DNA of 64,000 nucleotides from VRUE01 sp963695835 (lineage in GTDB: Bacteria > Actinomycetota > Thermoleophilia > Solirubrobacterales > 70-9), in the NCBI GenBank assembly GCA_963695835.1, contig CAVOHR010000001.1:682001-746000 (forward strand). Direction: 5' to 3'. A program made the position numbers and the translations under genes. Each line of letters starts with the position of its first letter. Position 1 is the stretch's first letter. Positions 22,699 through 29,985 of this stretch are shown piece after piece. The notes under the pieces are model-generated. The model did not search any database, was not told where the DNA came from, and worked only from the letters and a program-made list of their open reading frames with translations.

Positions 22699-23973
22699 TT
22701 ACCCCCGATGGACGATGACGCGGGGACCCTCTTCATCGTTGAGCGCCTTGGTGTCCAGCAACCGTGGACCCGGGAGGTCGCCGGTGCTCGGTGGGTCCCA
22801 GTTGACTTCAAGTTCGCCCTTTCGTTTCCCTCGTTTCAGCAGTCGGGCGAGCTTGCGAGCGTCGGGCGCCTCGTCGAGAAGTCGATTGAGCTTTCCCTTC
22901 AGCGGTTCTCTTTCCTCGCCGATCCATTCAAATTTAATGCCAGGCGAAAGCCACGACGTCTCCCGGGTTTCATCAGGACGGTGGAGCAGGTAGAGAATTG
23001 GTGCATTTGACTCAGCGCCCACACGGTAGCGTTCACATCGAGCGGTCAAGCCCTGCCTATGCAGCCTCCGAAGAGCCGTCAATGGGTCGTCCGTGGTCGC
23101 CGGAGTTCGAGCAGCATGTCGGTAATTTCGTGCTCCAATGAGCACTAGGTAGCCTATGACACCTGCGAAGAGTGACCCCAGCCAAACCCACAACAAAACA
23201 CTCAGCGAATAGGAATTCAGCAGATCCACACCAACTAGCTGCGCCAAAAAGGCAGCCACTATCGACAGGGTTACGGATCCCGCCCAGAACTCCGCACCCG
23301 GAACGGCAATCGGAAACTCATCCTGATCCCACCACTGTCGCGCCAGTCTCAGGCGCCAGAGTGCGCTTGCCGTCACGATGAGGAGAAACCCTGGAACAAG
23401 CACGAGTCCCGGAATACCCAGAGCGACTAGCAGCGCCTGTTGCGCCGGGGGTTCAATGTGAACTGGCTCAGCTACTCCTGCCTCTAGCCAGCTCTTCCCA
23501 TGCGCGTTTCCAATGGTCACGCGAAAGATCACGCTTGAGTCCTGCGGCGCGGTGCCGTCCCCGGCGCGAATGTCAACAGCAAAAACCGCTTGCGATCCCG
23601 GCCGAATTACTAAGCCGTGATCTTTCACGTTGACTTCCAGTCCGTCAGGGGCTTCGACTCGAACGCCGTCAGCTCGAAGGGGTCGTGCGAGGTGATTCTC
23701 GAGCACCAAAGCAATCACTGAAGAGTTGGCACCCGAGCGAAGGTCGAGCACGCGGGGTACTACGGTCAAGTGAAGCGGCGATTTCTTGCTCGGCTGATCT
23801 GTGGAGGCCCGCGCTACAGCAGTGATTGGCGCTTGCCCGACACCAGGAATTAGCATCAAAACGCCCATCGCAAACGATCCTGCCGCGAGCCTCATCATTC
23901 TGGCGAGCTTGCACTGGCGAAACCATCGCCGACGCCTGTCCGGTCGGGTCGGCCAGGTTGCAAGATCCATCAT
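22699..23973 (-). CDS. Membrane protein with an extracytoplasmic domain and cytosolic tail, unknown
   Basis: A 424-residue protein. After a basic start a signal or anchor (LAAGSFAMGVLMLIPGVGQA) leads into an extracytoplasmic beta-rich domain (VVPRVLDLRSGANSSVIALV, VFAVDIRAGDG, VIFRVTIGNAHG) with the look of an Ig-like or CARDB-type fold. Three membrane helices follow near residues 183-209, 230-253 and 257-283, then a 140-residue charged cytosolic tail (TALRRLHRQGLTARCERYRV, LNRLLDEAPDARKLARLLKR). The topology suggests a sensor or anchor. With the soluble 388-residue neighbour it could be a membrane-linked defence or signalling pair; this is inference from context only. Confidence 0.65.
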   Translation of the reverse strand: MMDLATWPTRPDRRRRWFRQCKLARMMRLAAGSFAMGVLMLIPGVGQAPITAVARASTDQPSKKSPLHLTVVPRVLDLRSGANSSVIALVLENHLARPLRADGVRVEAPDGLEVNVKDHGLVIRPGSQAVFAVDIRAGDGTAPQDSSVIFRVTIGNAHGKSWLEAGVAEPVHIEPPAQQALLVALGIPGLVLVPGFLLIVTASALWRLRLARQWWDQDEFPIAVPGAEFWAGSVTLSIVAAFLAQLVGVDLLNSYSLSVLLWVWLGSLFAGVIGYLVLIGARNYRHAARTPATTDDPLTALRRLHRQGLTARCERYRVGAESNAPILYLLHRPDETRETSWLSPGIKFEWIGEEREPLKGKLNRLLDEAPDARKLARLLKRGKRKGELEVNWDPPSTGDLPGPRLLDTKALNDEEGPRVIVHRG

Positions 23974-24123
23974 GGTTTTTCAGGATAGTCGGCGCGAGTC
24001 GAAAGGTGTGTGGCACAAGAAGTCTGCCTCAGTGAGTTCTGCGGGACTTCGGAGGGGAGTCGCCTATGTTTCGCTTTGCGGTGCTGCGAGTTGATGAACG
24101 CCCTCCACGCTTCCGCCACGGAG

Positions 24124-24474
24124 CTACTGGAGGGGGATCGGGTCGGCCGTGGCCGATTGCTCGTGATTCTCAAAGTCGAACTCAACTTGGTAGCCCGCGT
24201 CGTATTCGAACTCGACGGTGCCGGGCGTCCACGTCACTCCGGCAAGCAGCTCATCGAGGGTGACCGAGAGACCGCCGGCCAGCGGGACGTAGCTGTCGAG
24301 CGGGCCGACGACGCTGCCATTCTCCAGTTTGCTGATCCGGTCGACGGTGACCAGCGCGCGCTGGCTGAGCGCCTCCTGGCTGTAGCTGGCCTGCCTACGG
24401 ATCAGCAAGGCATTGTCGGCGATCCGGGCCCTGGCCTGGTAAGGCAGCCTTCTGGCCTCGATCAAGCCGCTCAT
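24124..24474 (-). CDS. XRE-family helix-turn-helix protein 1 of a tandem array
   Basis: From ATG 24474, 116 residues: YQARARIADNALLIRRQASY, SQEALSQRALVTVDRISKLE (helix-turn-helix), then DSYVPLAGGLSVTLDELLAG and a VTWTPGTVEFEYDAGY segment shared in form with the three upstream paralogues. It is the last gene of the eight-gene minus-strand operon 26523-24124 and overlaps gene 2 by 4 nt. The second domain (ELLAGxxWxP then a short beta-like tail) may be a dimerisation or ligand module. Confidence 0.78.
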   Translation of the reverse strand: MSGLIEARRLPYQARARIADNALLIRRQASYSQEALSQRALVTVDRISKLENGSVVGPLDSYVPLAGGLSVTLDELLAGVTWTPGTVEFEYDAGYQVEFDFENHEQSATADPIPLQ

Positions 24475-24833
24475 TTCCGGCGCCTCCGAGGCTTTTCCTC
24501 GCGCAGCGCAGCGGCCTTTGCAGCGAGCTCGGGGTCGCTCGGCACCTGAAAGTCGCCGGGCACCATGACCACCTCGGCTGGCGTCCAGATGATCCCGGCG
24601 GTCAGCTCGCCCGGCGTGGCCCGTAGCGCGCCGGCCACCCGAATGAAGGTTTCGATCCGGGGCATCGTCTGCCCCAGCTCCATCGGCGAGATCGCATTGT
24701 GGTGGACTTCGGCGCGGTAGCCCACCTCGTGCTGGCTGATCCCGAGCCGTTCGCGGTGCTTGCGCATGTTCATGCCGAGCCGCGCGCGCAGCTCGTCGGT
24801 CGGCGGCAGCGGCTCTCGCCGGCGCCAGGTCAT
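24471..24833 (-). CDS. XRE-family helix-turn-helix protein 2 of a tandem array
   Basis: A 120-residue paralogue: LRARLGMNMRKHRERLGISQ, HEVGYRAEVHHNAISPMELG (helix-turn-helix), TMPRIETFIRVAGALRATPG, then ELTAGIIWTPAEVVMVPGDF and a basic C-terminus. Overlaps by 4 nt the genes on both sides (ATGA). Sequence identity to the others is low outside the hydrophobic pattern, so the duplications are old. Confidence 0.8.
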   Translation of the reverse strand: MTWRRREPLPPTDELRARLGMNMRKHRERLGISQHEVGYRAEVHHNAISPMELGQTMPRIETFIRVAGALRATPGELTAGIIWTPAEVVMVPGDFQVPSDPELAAKAAALREEKPRRRRK

Positions 24834-25126
24834 GTGCCGGCAGCCTTTTCATCGGCGGAGGGCGATTTCTCGATGTAGAACTCGCCCTCTACGTAATAGC
24901 CCGCTCGCCAGCGCAGCCCGGCCATGAGCTCACAAGGCGAGGCTTGCACGCCAGCCGAGACCTTCAAGATCGTGTCCAGGCGCGGAGAGCGCTCGCCCCG
25001 CTCGATCGCGCCGATGTCTACCCGGTGAAGTTCGGTCAGCTTGCCGAGTTCATCCTGGCTCAATCCCACCTGTTTGCGCCGACGCAGGAGGCTACGCCCG
25101 AAGTGATCTGCGGGCAGCGAGACCAT
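24830..25126 (-). CDS. XRE-family helix-turn-helix protein 3 of a tandem array
   Basis: From ATG 25126 (a start at 25204 would run into the upstream gene), 98 residues: FGRSLLRRRKQVGLSQDELG, KLTELHRVDIGAIERGERSP, RLDTILKVSAGVQASPCELM, then AGLRWRAGYYVEGEFYIEKS. The helix-turn-helix and the CELxAGxxW hinge match the other three members. Its start codon overlaps the stop of gene 4 by one base. Confidence 0.8.
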   Translation of the reverse strand: MVSLPADHFGRSLLRRRKQVGLSQDELGKLTELHRVDIGAIERGERSPRLDTILKVSAGVQASPCELMAGLRWRAGYYVEGEFYIEKSPSADEKAAGT

Positions 25127-25416
25127 CAGGGCGCCTCCTCGTAGTAGCCGGTGCGCCCAATGTCCTTCGGTGGCAGCCAATCCATCCCGACCAGCAATTC
25201 GCACGGTTCGACCCCCAAGGCGCCGGCCAGCTTCACGATCGTGTCGATGCGCGGCATTCGCAGGGCGCGCTCGATCAAGCTGATCTCGGTGATGTGCAGA
25301 CTGGCGCGCTCCGCCGTCATTGCCTGCGAGAGACCGGCGCGGTCGCGCAACAGGATCGCGTTCTCGGCGAAGCGTCGCTGCAGTTCGATCTCTGCCCGGC
25401 CCTTGGGGGTCGCCAT
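25126..25416 (-). CDS. XRE-family helix-turn-helix protein 4 of a tandem array
   Basis: A 96-residue paralogue: LQRRFAENAILLRDRAGLSQ, AMTAERASLHITEISLIERA (helix-turn-helix), RMPRIDTIVKLAGALGVEPC, then ELLVGMDWLPPKDIGRTGYY. First of the four XRE genes to be transcribed; the SSB-like gene ends 10 bp upstream. The shared PCEL-xxG-x-xW motif in genes 3 and 4 indicates that these two are the closest pair. Confidence 0.8.
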   Translation of the reverse strand: MATPKGRAEIELQRRFAENAILLRDRAGLSQAMTAERASLHITEISLIERALRMPRIDTIVKLAGALGVEPCELLVGMDWLPPKDIGRTGYYEEAP

Positions 25417-25426
25417 CGCCGGGGCC

Positions 25427-25873
25427 TCAGCTGGGCTCGTGGCCCGCGTCCGGAGGACAGGCGGGGACGATCAGCCCGTCGCACTCGGGCGGCGGACCGG
25501 GGTGGACCAGGGCGGCGACGATCACCCCGCGCTTGCTGGTCCGCCCGTCGGAGATCATCCACCGCTCGCTGAGCTGTCCGGCGACCAGGACCGAGCCGCC
25601 CCCTTGCAGCTCGCGGATGTCGTGCTGCTCGGCCAAGGTCTCGGAGACTTCGACGTCGCAGCTCGCCCAGGTCCACAGCAGCTTCGGATGCTCGGGGTCG
25701 GCGACCGGGAACTCGACCCTCAGGAAGGTGACCGGCTCCCCTACCGGGTTTCGGCCCGGCCGCGGATCGTCGATCAGCGTGCCGGTCACAACCGCGTGGT
25801 TGAGGCCCGGTGGCTTGGACTCCGGGAGGCGCAGCCGGCGCCTGCTGCGCCTTCCTGCTCGATGCGCGCACAT
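25427..25873 (-). CDS. SSB-like OB-fold protein
   Basis: A 148-residue protein. After a basic start, residues 26-115 (NHAVVTGTLIDDPRPGRNPV, VTFLRVEFPVADPEHPKLLW, TWASCDVEVSETLAEQHDIR, ELQGGGSVLVAGQLSERWMI) follow the strand order of single-stranded-DNA-binding protein, with the conserved GxL-x-xDP start. The acidic DDxPF-type tail of true SSB is absent; it ends PACPPDAGHEPS. Accessory SSB-like proteins are common on mobile elements. It sits between a winged-helix gene and the XRE array in the same operon. Confidence 0.72.
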   Translation of the reverse strand: MCAHRAGRRSRRRLRLPESKPPGLNHAVVTGTLIDDPRPGRNPVGEPVTFLRVEFPVADPEHPKLLWTWASCDVEVSETLAEQHDIRELQGGGSVLVAGQLSERWMISDGRTSKRGVIVAALVHPGPPPECDGLIVPACPPDAGHEPS

Positions 25874-25875
25874 GG

Positions 25876-26112
25876 CTACTTCGCCGCCTTCAGCGCGTAG
25901 GCGCGCGGCTTGCGCTTGGCCTGGCGCACCGTCTTCTCCTTCGCCAGCCGCGCGTGGCAGTTGGCGACGGCGCCGGAGGAGCGCCCGATGCCCTTGCCGA
26001 TCGCGCTGGCGGTGAGCGGGCCGTCGCCTTTGTGCTCGTTCAGGTAGGCGAGCACGAGCTCATCCAGCTCGCCGGGGCGCAGGCGCTTGGCCTTCGTTTT
26101 GGCCGCGGTCAT
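25876..26112 (-). CDS. Small winged-helix protein of the island operon
   Basis: A 78-residue basic protein: RLRPGELDELVLAYLNEHKG, then LTASAIGKGIGRSSGAVANC (a recognition-helix pattern) and HARLAKEKTVRQAKRKPRAY as the basic wing. It starts with ATGA overlapping the upstream frameshifted gene and ends 2 bp before the SSB-like gene. It resembles winged-helix DNA-binding proteins of actinobacterial mobile elements; the target is unknown. Confidence 0.7.
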   Translation of the reverse strand: MTAAKTKAKRLRPGELDELVLAYLNEHKGDGPLTASAIGKGIGRSSGAVANCHARLAKEKTVRQAKRKPRAYALKAAK

Positions 26113-26299
26113 GCTCGCTCACCCTCTCGCTCGTCGAGGCCGACGAGCACTTCCTCGCAGGTGTCCAGGCCGAGCTGAAGTCGAGCGTTGGTCTCAGTGT
26201 CGGCTTCCCGCGACTCGCGCTCGGTGCCCGACTCGAGAGGACCCGTTCGGCTTCGTCGTGCAGCCGTTTCAGCACTTCCATCAGGTCGTGCGGTGGCAT
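26109..26299 (-). pseudogene. Small gene with a single frameshift
   Basis: ATG 26299 opens MPPHDLMEVLKRLHDEAERV, then a neighbouring frame continues PLESGTERESREADTETNAR, LQLGLDTCEEVLVGLDEREG and ERA to a TGA at 26109, which overlaps the next start. Both parts are coherent helical, acidic sequence and together make about 63 residues. The shift falls within roughly ten bases around 26238-26248. It is either a real frameshift mutation, a programmed shift or a base-calling error. Function unknown. Confidence 0.5.
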
Positions 26300-26301
26300 C
26301 G

Positions 26302-26523
26302 TCAGCTCGAAGCACTCGCGCGCTGCTCGTCCTCGCCCCAGCCGATGTCCTCCAGCAGCTCGAAGTCTTCGCTGAACTCCAAGCCGAGCCGGGTGGCCTT
26401 GGCGAAGTCCCTGGTTTGCTCCAGTGCGACCCATAGGTCGCCCACGGAGCCGAGGTGATTGCGGACGAACTCGTAGAGTCCGTCTCGCTGCGCGCGGGCG
26501 ATAGTGATCGTCGTCTCGGGCAC
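26302..26523 (-). CDS. Small uncharacterised protein heading the regulator operon
   Basis: A 73-residue protein: PETTITIARAQRDGLYEFVR, NHLGSVGDLWVALEQTRDFA, KATRLGLEFSEDFELLEDIG and an acidic tail. Entirely helical by pattern and acidic. It is the first gene of the minus-strand operon that continues to 24124. The upstream 26524-26760 region, with a 19-bp palindrome at 26756-26774, should contain the promoter. Confidence 0.65.
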   Translation of the reverse strand: MPETTITIARAQRDGLYEFVRNHLGSVGDLWVALEQTRDFAKATRLGLEFSEDFELLEDIGWGEDEQRASASS

Positions 26524-26755
26524 GGTGCCCCTCCTCTCGGTCGGGCACCGAAGGCCGCTGCGATGCCTCGCCGAAGCACTTCGGCGAGTAGCGTTCTCCT
26601 TGCATCGAAGTTCAGGCTTCGGTGCCGGCCCCGGGGCGTTTGCGCGCCGCCGGGGCGCTTTGCTTATGTCGTCGGCGAACTTAGCTCCGCCGCCCTTGAA
26701 AAGCGAGGCGGAATAGTCCGAAATCGCCGCTAATCCCCGCGCATCGGCGCGATCC

Positions 26756-26774
26756 GAGGCACTAGTAGTGCCTC
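26756..26774. promoter_or_regulatory. 19-bp palindrome upstream of the regulator operon
   Basis: GAGGCACTA-G-TAGTGCCTC has perfect 9-bp arms around a single base. It lies about 230 bp upstream of the first operon gene (26523) and could be an operator for one of the XRE or winged-helix proteins, or a short terminator for transcripts entering from the transposon. Confidence 0.45.
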
Positions 26775-26814
26775 AAACAGAGCGCGAAATCAGGCCCGGT
26801 TGGAAAAGACCTGG

Positions 26815-26854
26815 ATATGCAGAAGTTCCCCGCTTGCGGGGAACTTCTGCATAT
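26815..26854. repeat. Perfect 19-bp-arm hairpin at the transposon's left end
   Basis: Left arm 26815-26833 and right arm 26836-26854 are exact reverse complements, separated by TT. The centre is CCCCGC-TT-GCGGGG and the outside is ATATGC/GCATAT. It overlaps the start of the left terminal repeat by 5 bp. It has no following T-run. It may be a recombinase site or protect the element from read-through transcription. Confidence 0.7.
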
Positions 26855-26870
26855 GAGGTCTTCACGTTTG
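26850..26870 (+). repeat. Left terminal inverted repeat of the transposon
   Basis: Reads CATATGAGGTCTTCACGTTT inward and continues with G. It matches the right end (reverse complement of 29964-29985) with one substitution and one inserted base. Confidence 0.65.
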
Positions 26871-26956
26871 CCACCAGCCGCATACCGATGCGGATTCCGC
26901 GGACAGTCTTCGCAGCGACCACACGTTAAGCGGCGCGGGGCCACACCGGCGCGTGC

Positions 26957-27322
26957 TCAGCGGCCGCGTCGTTCGCCGCGACGGCGCGGCTCGGCAGGCG
27001 CCCAGCCCTCGGCCTGCTCGGCGACCTCGAGGGAGAGCGCCTCGAGCTCGGCAGTGAGCGCGCGCAGGCGCCTGCGGTTCTCAAACCAAGGGCGATAGCG
27101 CTCCAGCTGCTCGGCTGAGAGGCGGCGGGTGACGGTCTTGCCCTCGACCTTGCGCGTCCAGGTGACGTAGGGGCCGTGCAGCTTGGGCGGGTCGGCCTTG
27201 CAGGCGCAGTTGGGCTTGCCGCAGCGGTTCATCGCCACGTTGATCGTCCCCGGCAGGGCGAAGTCGATCTCGGCGAGCTCGGCGGCGAGCGCGCGCAGGC
27301 GGGCCTCGGGGCTCTCGTTCAT
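26957..27322 (-). CDS. DUF6788 family protein
   Basis: A 121-residue protein: RLRALAAELAEIDFALPGTI, NVAMNRCGKPNCACKADPPK, LHGPYVTWTRKVEGKTVTRR, LSAEQLERYRPWFENRRRLR, ending in a basic tail. The CGKxxCxC...HGPY block and the YRPWFENRR block are those I know as DUF6788, found next to transposases and integrases. The Cys cluster probably binds zinc. It diverges from the recombinase-like gene across a palindrome at 27351-27374, which suggests it could be the repressor of the transposition genes. Confidence 0.72.
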   Translation of the reverse strand: MNESPEARLRALAAELAEIDFALPGTINVAMNRCGKPNCACKADPPKLHGPYVTWTRKVEGKTVTRRLSAEQLERYRPWFENRRRLRALTAELEALSLEVAEQAEGWAPAEPRRRGERRGR

Positions 27323-27350
27323 GGGTGACTTGCGATCCTACGTCGGTCTG

Positions 27351-27374
27351 TCCGATAGTAATTCTACTGTCGGA
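27351..27374. promoter_or_regulatory. Palindrome between the divergent transposon genes
   Basis: TCCGATAGTA (27351-27360) and TACTGTCGGA (27365-27374) are complementary at 9 of 10 positions around ATTC. It ends 4 bp before the ATG at 27379 and lies 29 bp upstream of the DUF6788 start, so one bound protein could control both directions. Confidence 0.65.
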
Positions 27375-27378
27375 TACC

Positions 27379-28290
27379 ATGAGTCCCCGAGAGGGCGACC
27401 TCGCAGCAGCGGCGATCGCCGCCTACGCCCCCGCCTCGCTCTCCCCCGAGGCGGGGGCCTTCGCCCGTGCGGCGGTGAGGCGGGCTGCTCCGCGCCGGCG
27501 CGAACGGGCCAAGGCGCTGCTCTACGCCGCCGGGCGGCTGGCCGCCTTCGGCAAGTCGGTGGGGATGGAGCTCTCCGCCGAGGCGCTGCTGGCGGAGGCG
27601 ACGATCGAGCGCTTCGTCCTCACGGGTTGCCCGGCGGTCTCCGCGGCGACGCGACGCACCCTGCGCACCAACCTGCGGGCGCTGGCCCGTGTCCATCGGG
27701 CTCATCCCTCCCCGCAGCTGGCGCCGCTGCCGCGCGAGCGCGCCAAGTCCCCCTACGGGGAGGCGGAGATCGAGGGCTTCCTGCGCCTCGCCGCTGCGCA
27801 GCCGACCGAGGCACGGCGGATGCGCGCCACCGCGCTTGTCTGTCTGGGGGCGGGGGCGGGACTGATCGGGGCCGAGCTTCGCCACGTGCGCGGGCGCGAC
27901 GTCATCCGGCGCTCGGGGGGGCTCGTGGTCTGCGTCTCGGGGCGCAGGGAGCGGGCGGTGCCTGTGCTGGCCCACTTCCACTCGCCCCTGGAGGAAGCCG
28001 CCCGCTTCGCCGGGCGGGGCTACCTGCTCGGCGGCGAGAGCTCGGGGCGGCGCAACCTCAGCGACGCCTTGAACGCCGCGCTTGGCAAGGACGCCTCGCT
28101 GCCGCGCCTGGAGGCCGGGCGGCTGCGGGCGAGCTGGCTTTGCGAGTGCGCCGAGCTGATCGGCCTGCGGGCGTTCATGGACGCGGCCGGGCTGCGCTGC
28201 TCCCAGCGGCTCGGCGACTTGGTGGCCGAGCTGCCCGAGACCGAGGAGGAGACCGCCGTCGCATTGCTCGGAGGAGGCCATGGAGGCTGA
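27379..28290 (+). CDS. Tyrosine-recombinase-like protein lacking the catalytic set
   Basis: From ATG 27379, 303 residues. The layout resembles a tyrosine recombinase: an N-terminal helical domain (KALLYAAGRLAAFGKSVGME, RRTLRTNLRALARVHRAHPS), then YGEAEIEGFLRLAAAQPTEA, ATALVCLGAGAGLIGAELRH, VRGRDV and a RLEAGRLRASWLCECAELIG block near the end. The first catalytic Arg (GLRxSEL in active enzymes) is replaced (GLIGAEL), the HxxR motif is not recognisable and no final Tyr is evident. It is probably a DNA-binding accessory to the transposase. It overlaps the transposase gene by 11 bp. Confidence 0.5.
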   Translation: MSPREGDLAAAAIAAYAPASLSPEAGAFARAAVRRAAPRRRERAKALLYAAGRLAAFGKSVGMELSAEALLAEATIERFVLTGCPAVSAATRRTLRTNLRALARVHRAHPSPQLAPLPRERAKSPYGEAEIEGFLRLAAAQPTEARRMRATALVCLGAGAGLIGAELRHVRGRDVIRRSGGLVVCVSGRRERAVPVLAHFHSPLEEAARFAGRGYLLGGESSGRRNLSDALNAALGKDASLPRLEAGRLRASWLCECAELIGLRAFMDAAGLRCSQRLGDLVAELPETEEETAVALLGGGHGG

Positions 28291-29782
28291 GGCGAAGCTT
28301 GAGCGATTGGAGGGAGTCGTCGAGCGCTCGGGCATCGCCCCGCGGATCGAGGCGATGCTGCCGGTCGGGGCGCGGCGGCGCCAGCTCTCGGTGCGCACGC
28401 TGCTCGTGGGGATGCTCTTGGTCGCCGTCGACGGGCGCCCCGCGCACCTGAGCCGGGTGCACGAGGCGCTCTGCGCGCTGCCCCAGGCAGATCAGAGGCG
28501 GCTCGGGGTGATCGCCGAGTGGAAGGACGGCCCCCACCGGCTCACCTACCGCCAGGTGGAGCGCACCTTCGGGCTCGTGGCGAGGGTACTGGCCAAGGCC
28601 GAGCCCGACGGGGAGCCCTGCGAGGAGCTCTCGGAGATCCTCGACGCCCTGCTGGAGGCGAGCGTCGAGCTCTGCGGGAAGCCCGAGACGAGCTCCTACG
28701 CCGTCGACTGGACCGACCTGGAGACGTTCTCCTGCCCACCGCCGAAGGGCGGCGAGCGCTGCGCTGACCCCGAGGCCACCTGGGGACACCGGCGCGGCAA
28801 CTCGCCCGGCGAGCGCGACGAGGCCTTCTACGGCTACTACCTGCAGGTCGTCACGGCCGTCAAGGAGGAGCGCGGCCCCGCCGTCGCGGAGCTGGTGCGC
28901 CGCATCGGGCTCACGAGCTGCGGGGTCGACCCGCCGCCGGCGCTCGTGCCGGTGCTGGAGCGGATGGCCGCCGCCGGGATCGAGGTCGGCGACGTCCTCG
29001 CCGATTCGGGCTATGCCCACCGGGTGGCGGAGACGTGGGCGCTGCCGCTGCGGCGCCTGGGGGCAAATCTCGTCCAGGACCTGCATCCCCATGACCGTGG
29101 GCCGAAGGGAACCCACATGGGAGCAACCCTCGCCAACGGGGCGCTCTACTGCCCGGCGACGCCGACCACGCTGCTGGAACTGGGACCGCTCGCCCGCGGC
29201 GCTACGGAGGCCGAGACTGCCGCCCACGACCGCAAGGCCGCAGAGCTCGCCAAGCACAAGCTGGCGCCGCTCGCGGGCTATGACGCAGACGGCTACCACC
29301 GCGTCGGCTGCCCCGCCGCCCAGGGCAAGCTGCGCTGCCCCTTGCGGCCTGAGTCGATGCAGCTCGGCCACACCCGTCCGGAGGTCATCTCCCCGCCCGA
29401 GCACCCGCCTACCTGCTGCGCCCAGCGCACGATCACGGTGCCTGCCTCGGTCAACGCCAAGACCGCACAGAAACACGACTACCCCTCTGCGGAGCACCGC
29501 CGCTCCTACGCGCGGCGCTCCGCCGCCGAGCGCGCCTACGCCACGGTCAAGGACCCGGCCTCCAACGACATCTCAAAGGGCTGGTGCCGGTTGACGGGTC
29601 TGGCGCCGATCGCGCTGTTCGCCGCCAGCGTCTTCGTCGCCCGCAACCTGCGCGTCGCCGACGCCTTCGCGGCTCGCCAGGCCGAGGATGAGCGGCGTGC
29701 CGCCGAAGGGCTGGCGCCCAAGCGGCGCAGGCGGCGCCGGACCGCGGACGACCTGATCGGCGCGGCAAGCGCGCCGACCTGA
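28280..29782 (+). CDS. DDE transposase
   Basis: A 500-residue transposase of the IS5/IS1182-like DDE superfamily. Candidate catalytic residues lie in AVDWTDLETF (near residue 135), DVLADSGYAHRV (near 236) and SAAERAYATVKDPAS (near 415), spaced as expected. A Cys-rich insert (YHRVGCPAAQGKLRCP, PPTCCAQRTIT) between the second and third residues is typical of large members with a zinc knuckle. The end is strongly basic (KRRRRRRTADDL). The frame is intact, so the unit could still transpose. Confidence 0.82.
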   Translation: MEAEAKLERLEGVVERSGIAPRIEAMLPVGARRRQLSVRTLLVGMLLVAVDGRPAHLSRVHEALCALPQADQRRLGVIAEWKDGPHRLTYRQVERTFGLVARVLAKAEPDGEPCEELSEILDALLEASVELCGKPETSSYAVDWTDLETFSCPPPKGGERCADPEATWGHRRGNSPGERDEAFYGYYLQVVTAVKEERGPAVAELVRRIGLTSCGVDPPPALVPVLERMAAAGIEVGDVLADSGYAHRVAETWALPLRRLGANLVQDLHPHDRGPKGTHMGATLANGALYCPATPTTLLELGPLARGATEAETAAHDRKAAELAKHKLAPLAGYDADGYHRVGCPAAQGKLRCPLRPESMQLGHTRPEVISPPEHPPTCCAQRTITVPASVNAKTAQKHDYPSAEHRRSYARRSAAERAYATVKDPASNDISKGWCRLTGLAPIALFAASVFVARNLRVADAFAARQAEDERRAAEGLAPKRRRRRRTADDLIGAASAPT

Positions 29783-29940
29783 CTTCGCCTCGCCGGGACG
29801 GTCGCCGAGGGAGAAAGCGTGGGGAGAACCGATGGCCACCGGTGGGGAGAAACGGTGGCCGTGGGCGGGGAAGTTGAATGGCCGCTCCCGGAGGAGTCGA
29901 TGGACATCGGACGCCACCGCGAATCGCGGTTCGTCCGGTT

Positions 29941-29985
29941 CAAACGTGAAGATAGGTGGAGGTCAAAGGTGAAGACCTCCATATG
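29941..29985 (-). repeat. Right terminal repeat with a doubled core
   Basis: Read inward on the minus strand, CATATGGAGGTCTTCACCTT (29985 to 29966) is followed 12 bases later by a second core TCTTCACGTTTG (29952 to 29941). The left end has only one core. The outermost two bases overlap the tRNA-Ala 3' end. Confidence 0.6.

Larger units (their letters stand above)
26524..26956. other. 433-bp gap between the regulator operon and the transposon genes
   Basis: No gene is seen. It contains a 19-bp palindrome (26756-26774), a perfect 19-bp-arm hairpin (26815-26854) and the left terminal repeat of the transposon (26850-26870). Confidence 0.6.
26850..29985. mobile_element. 3.1-kb three-gene transposon abutting tRNA-Ala
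   Basis: Flanked by terminal inverted repeats (26850-26870 and 29964-29985) and carrying a DUF6788 gene (minus) divergent from a recombinase-like gene and a DDE transposase gene (both plus). The right repeat overlaps the tRNA 3' end by two bases, so the unit inserted at, or was trimmed to, the tRNA terminus. The right end has a second inner copy of the core (29941-29952), probably an additional transposase site. No clear target duplication could be identified. Confidence 0.65.
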
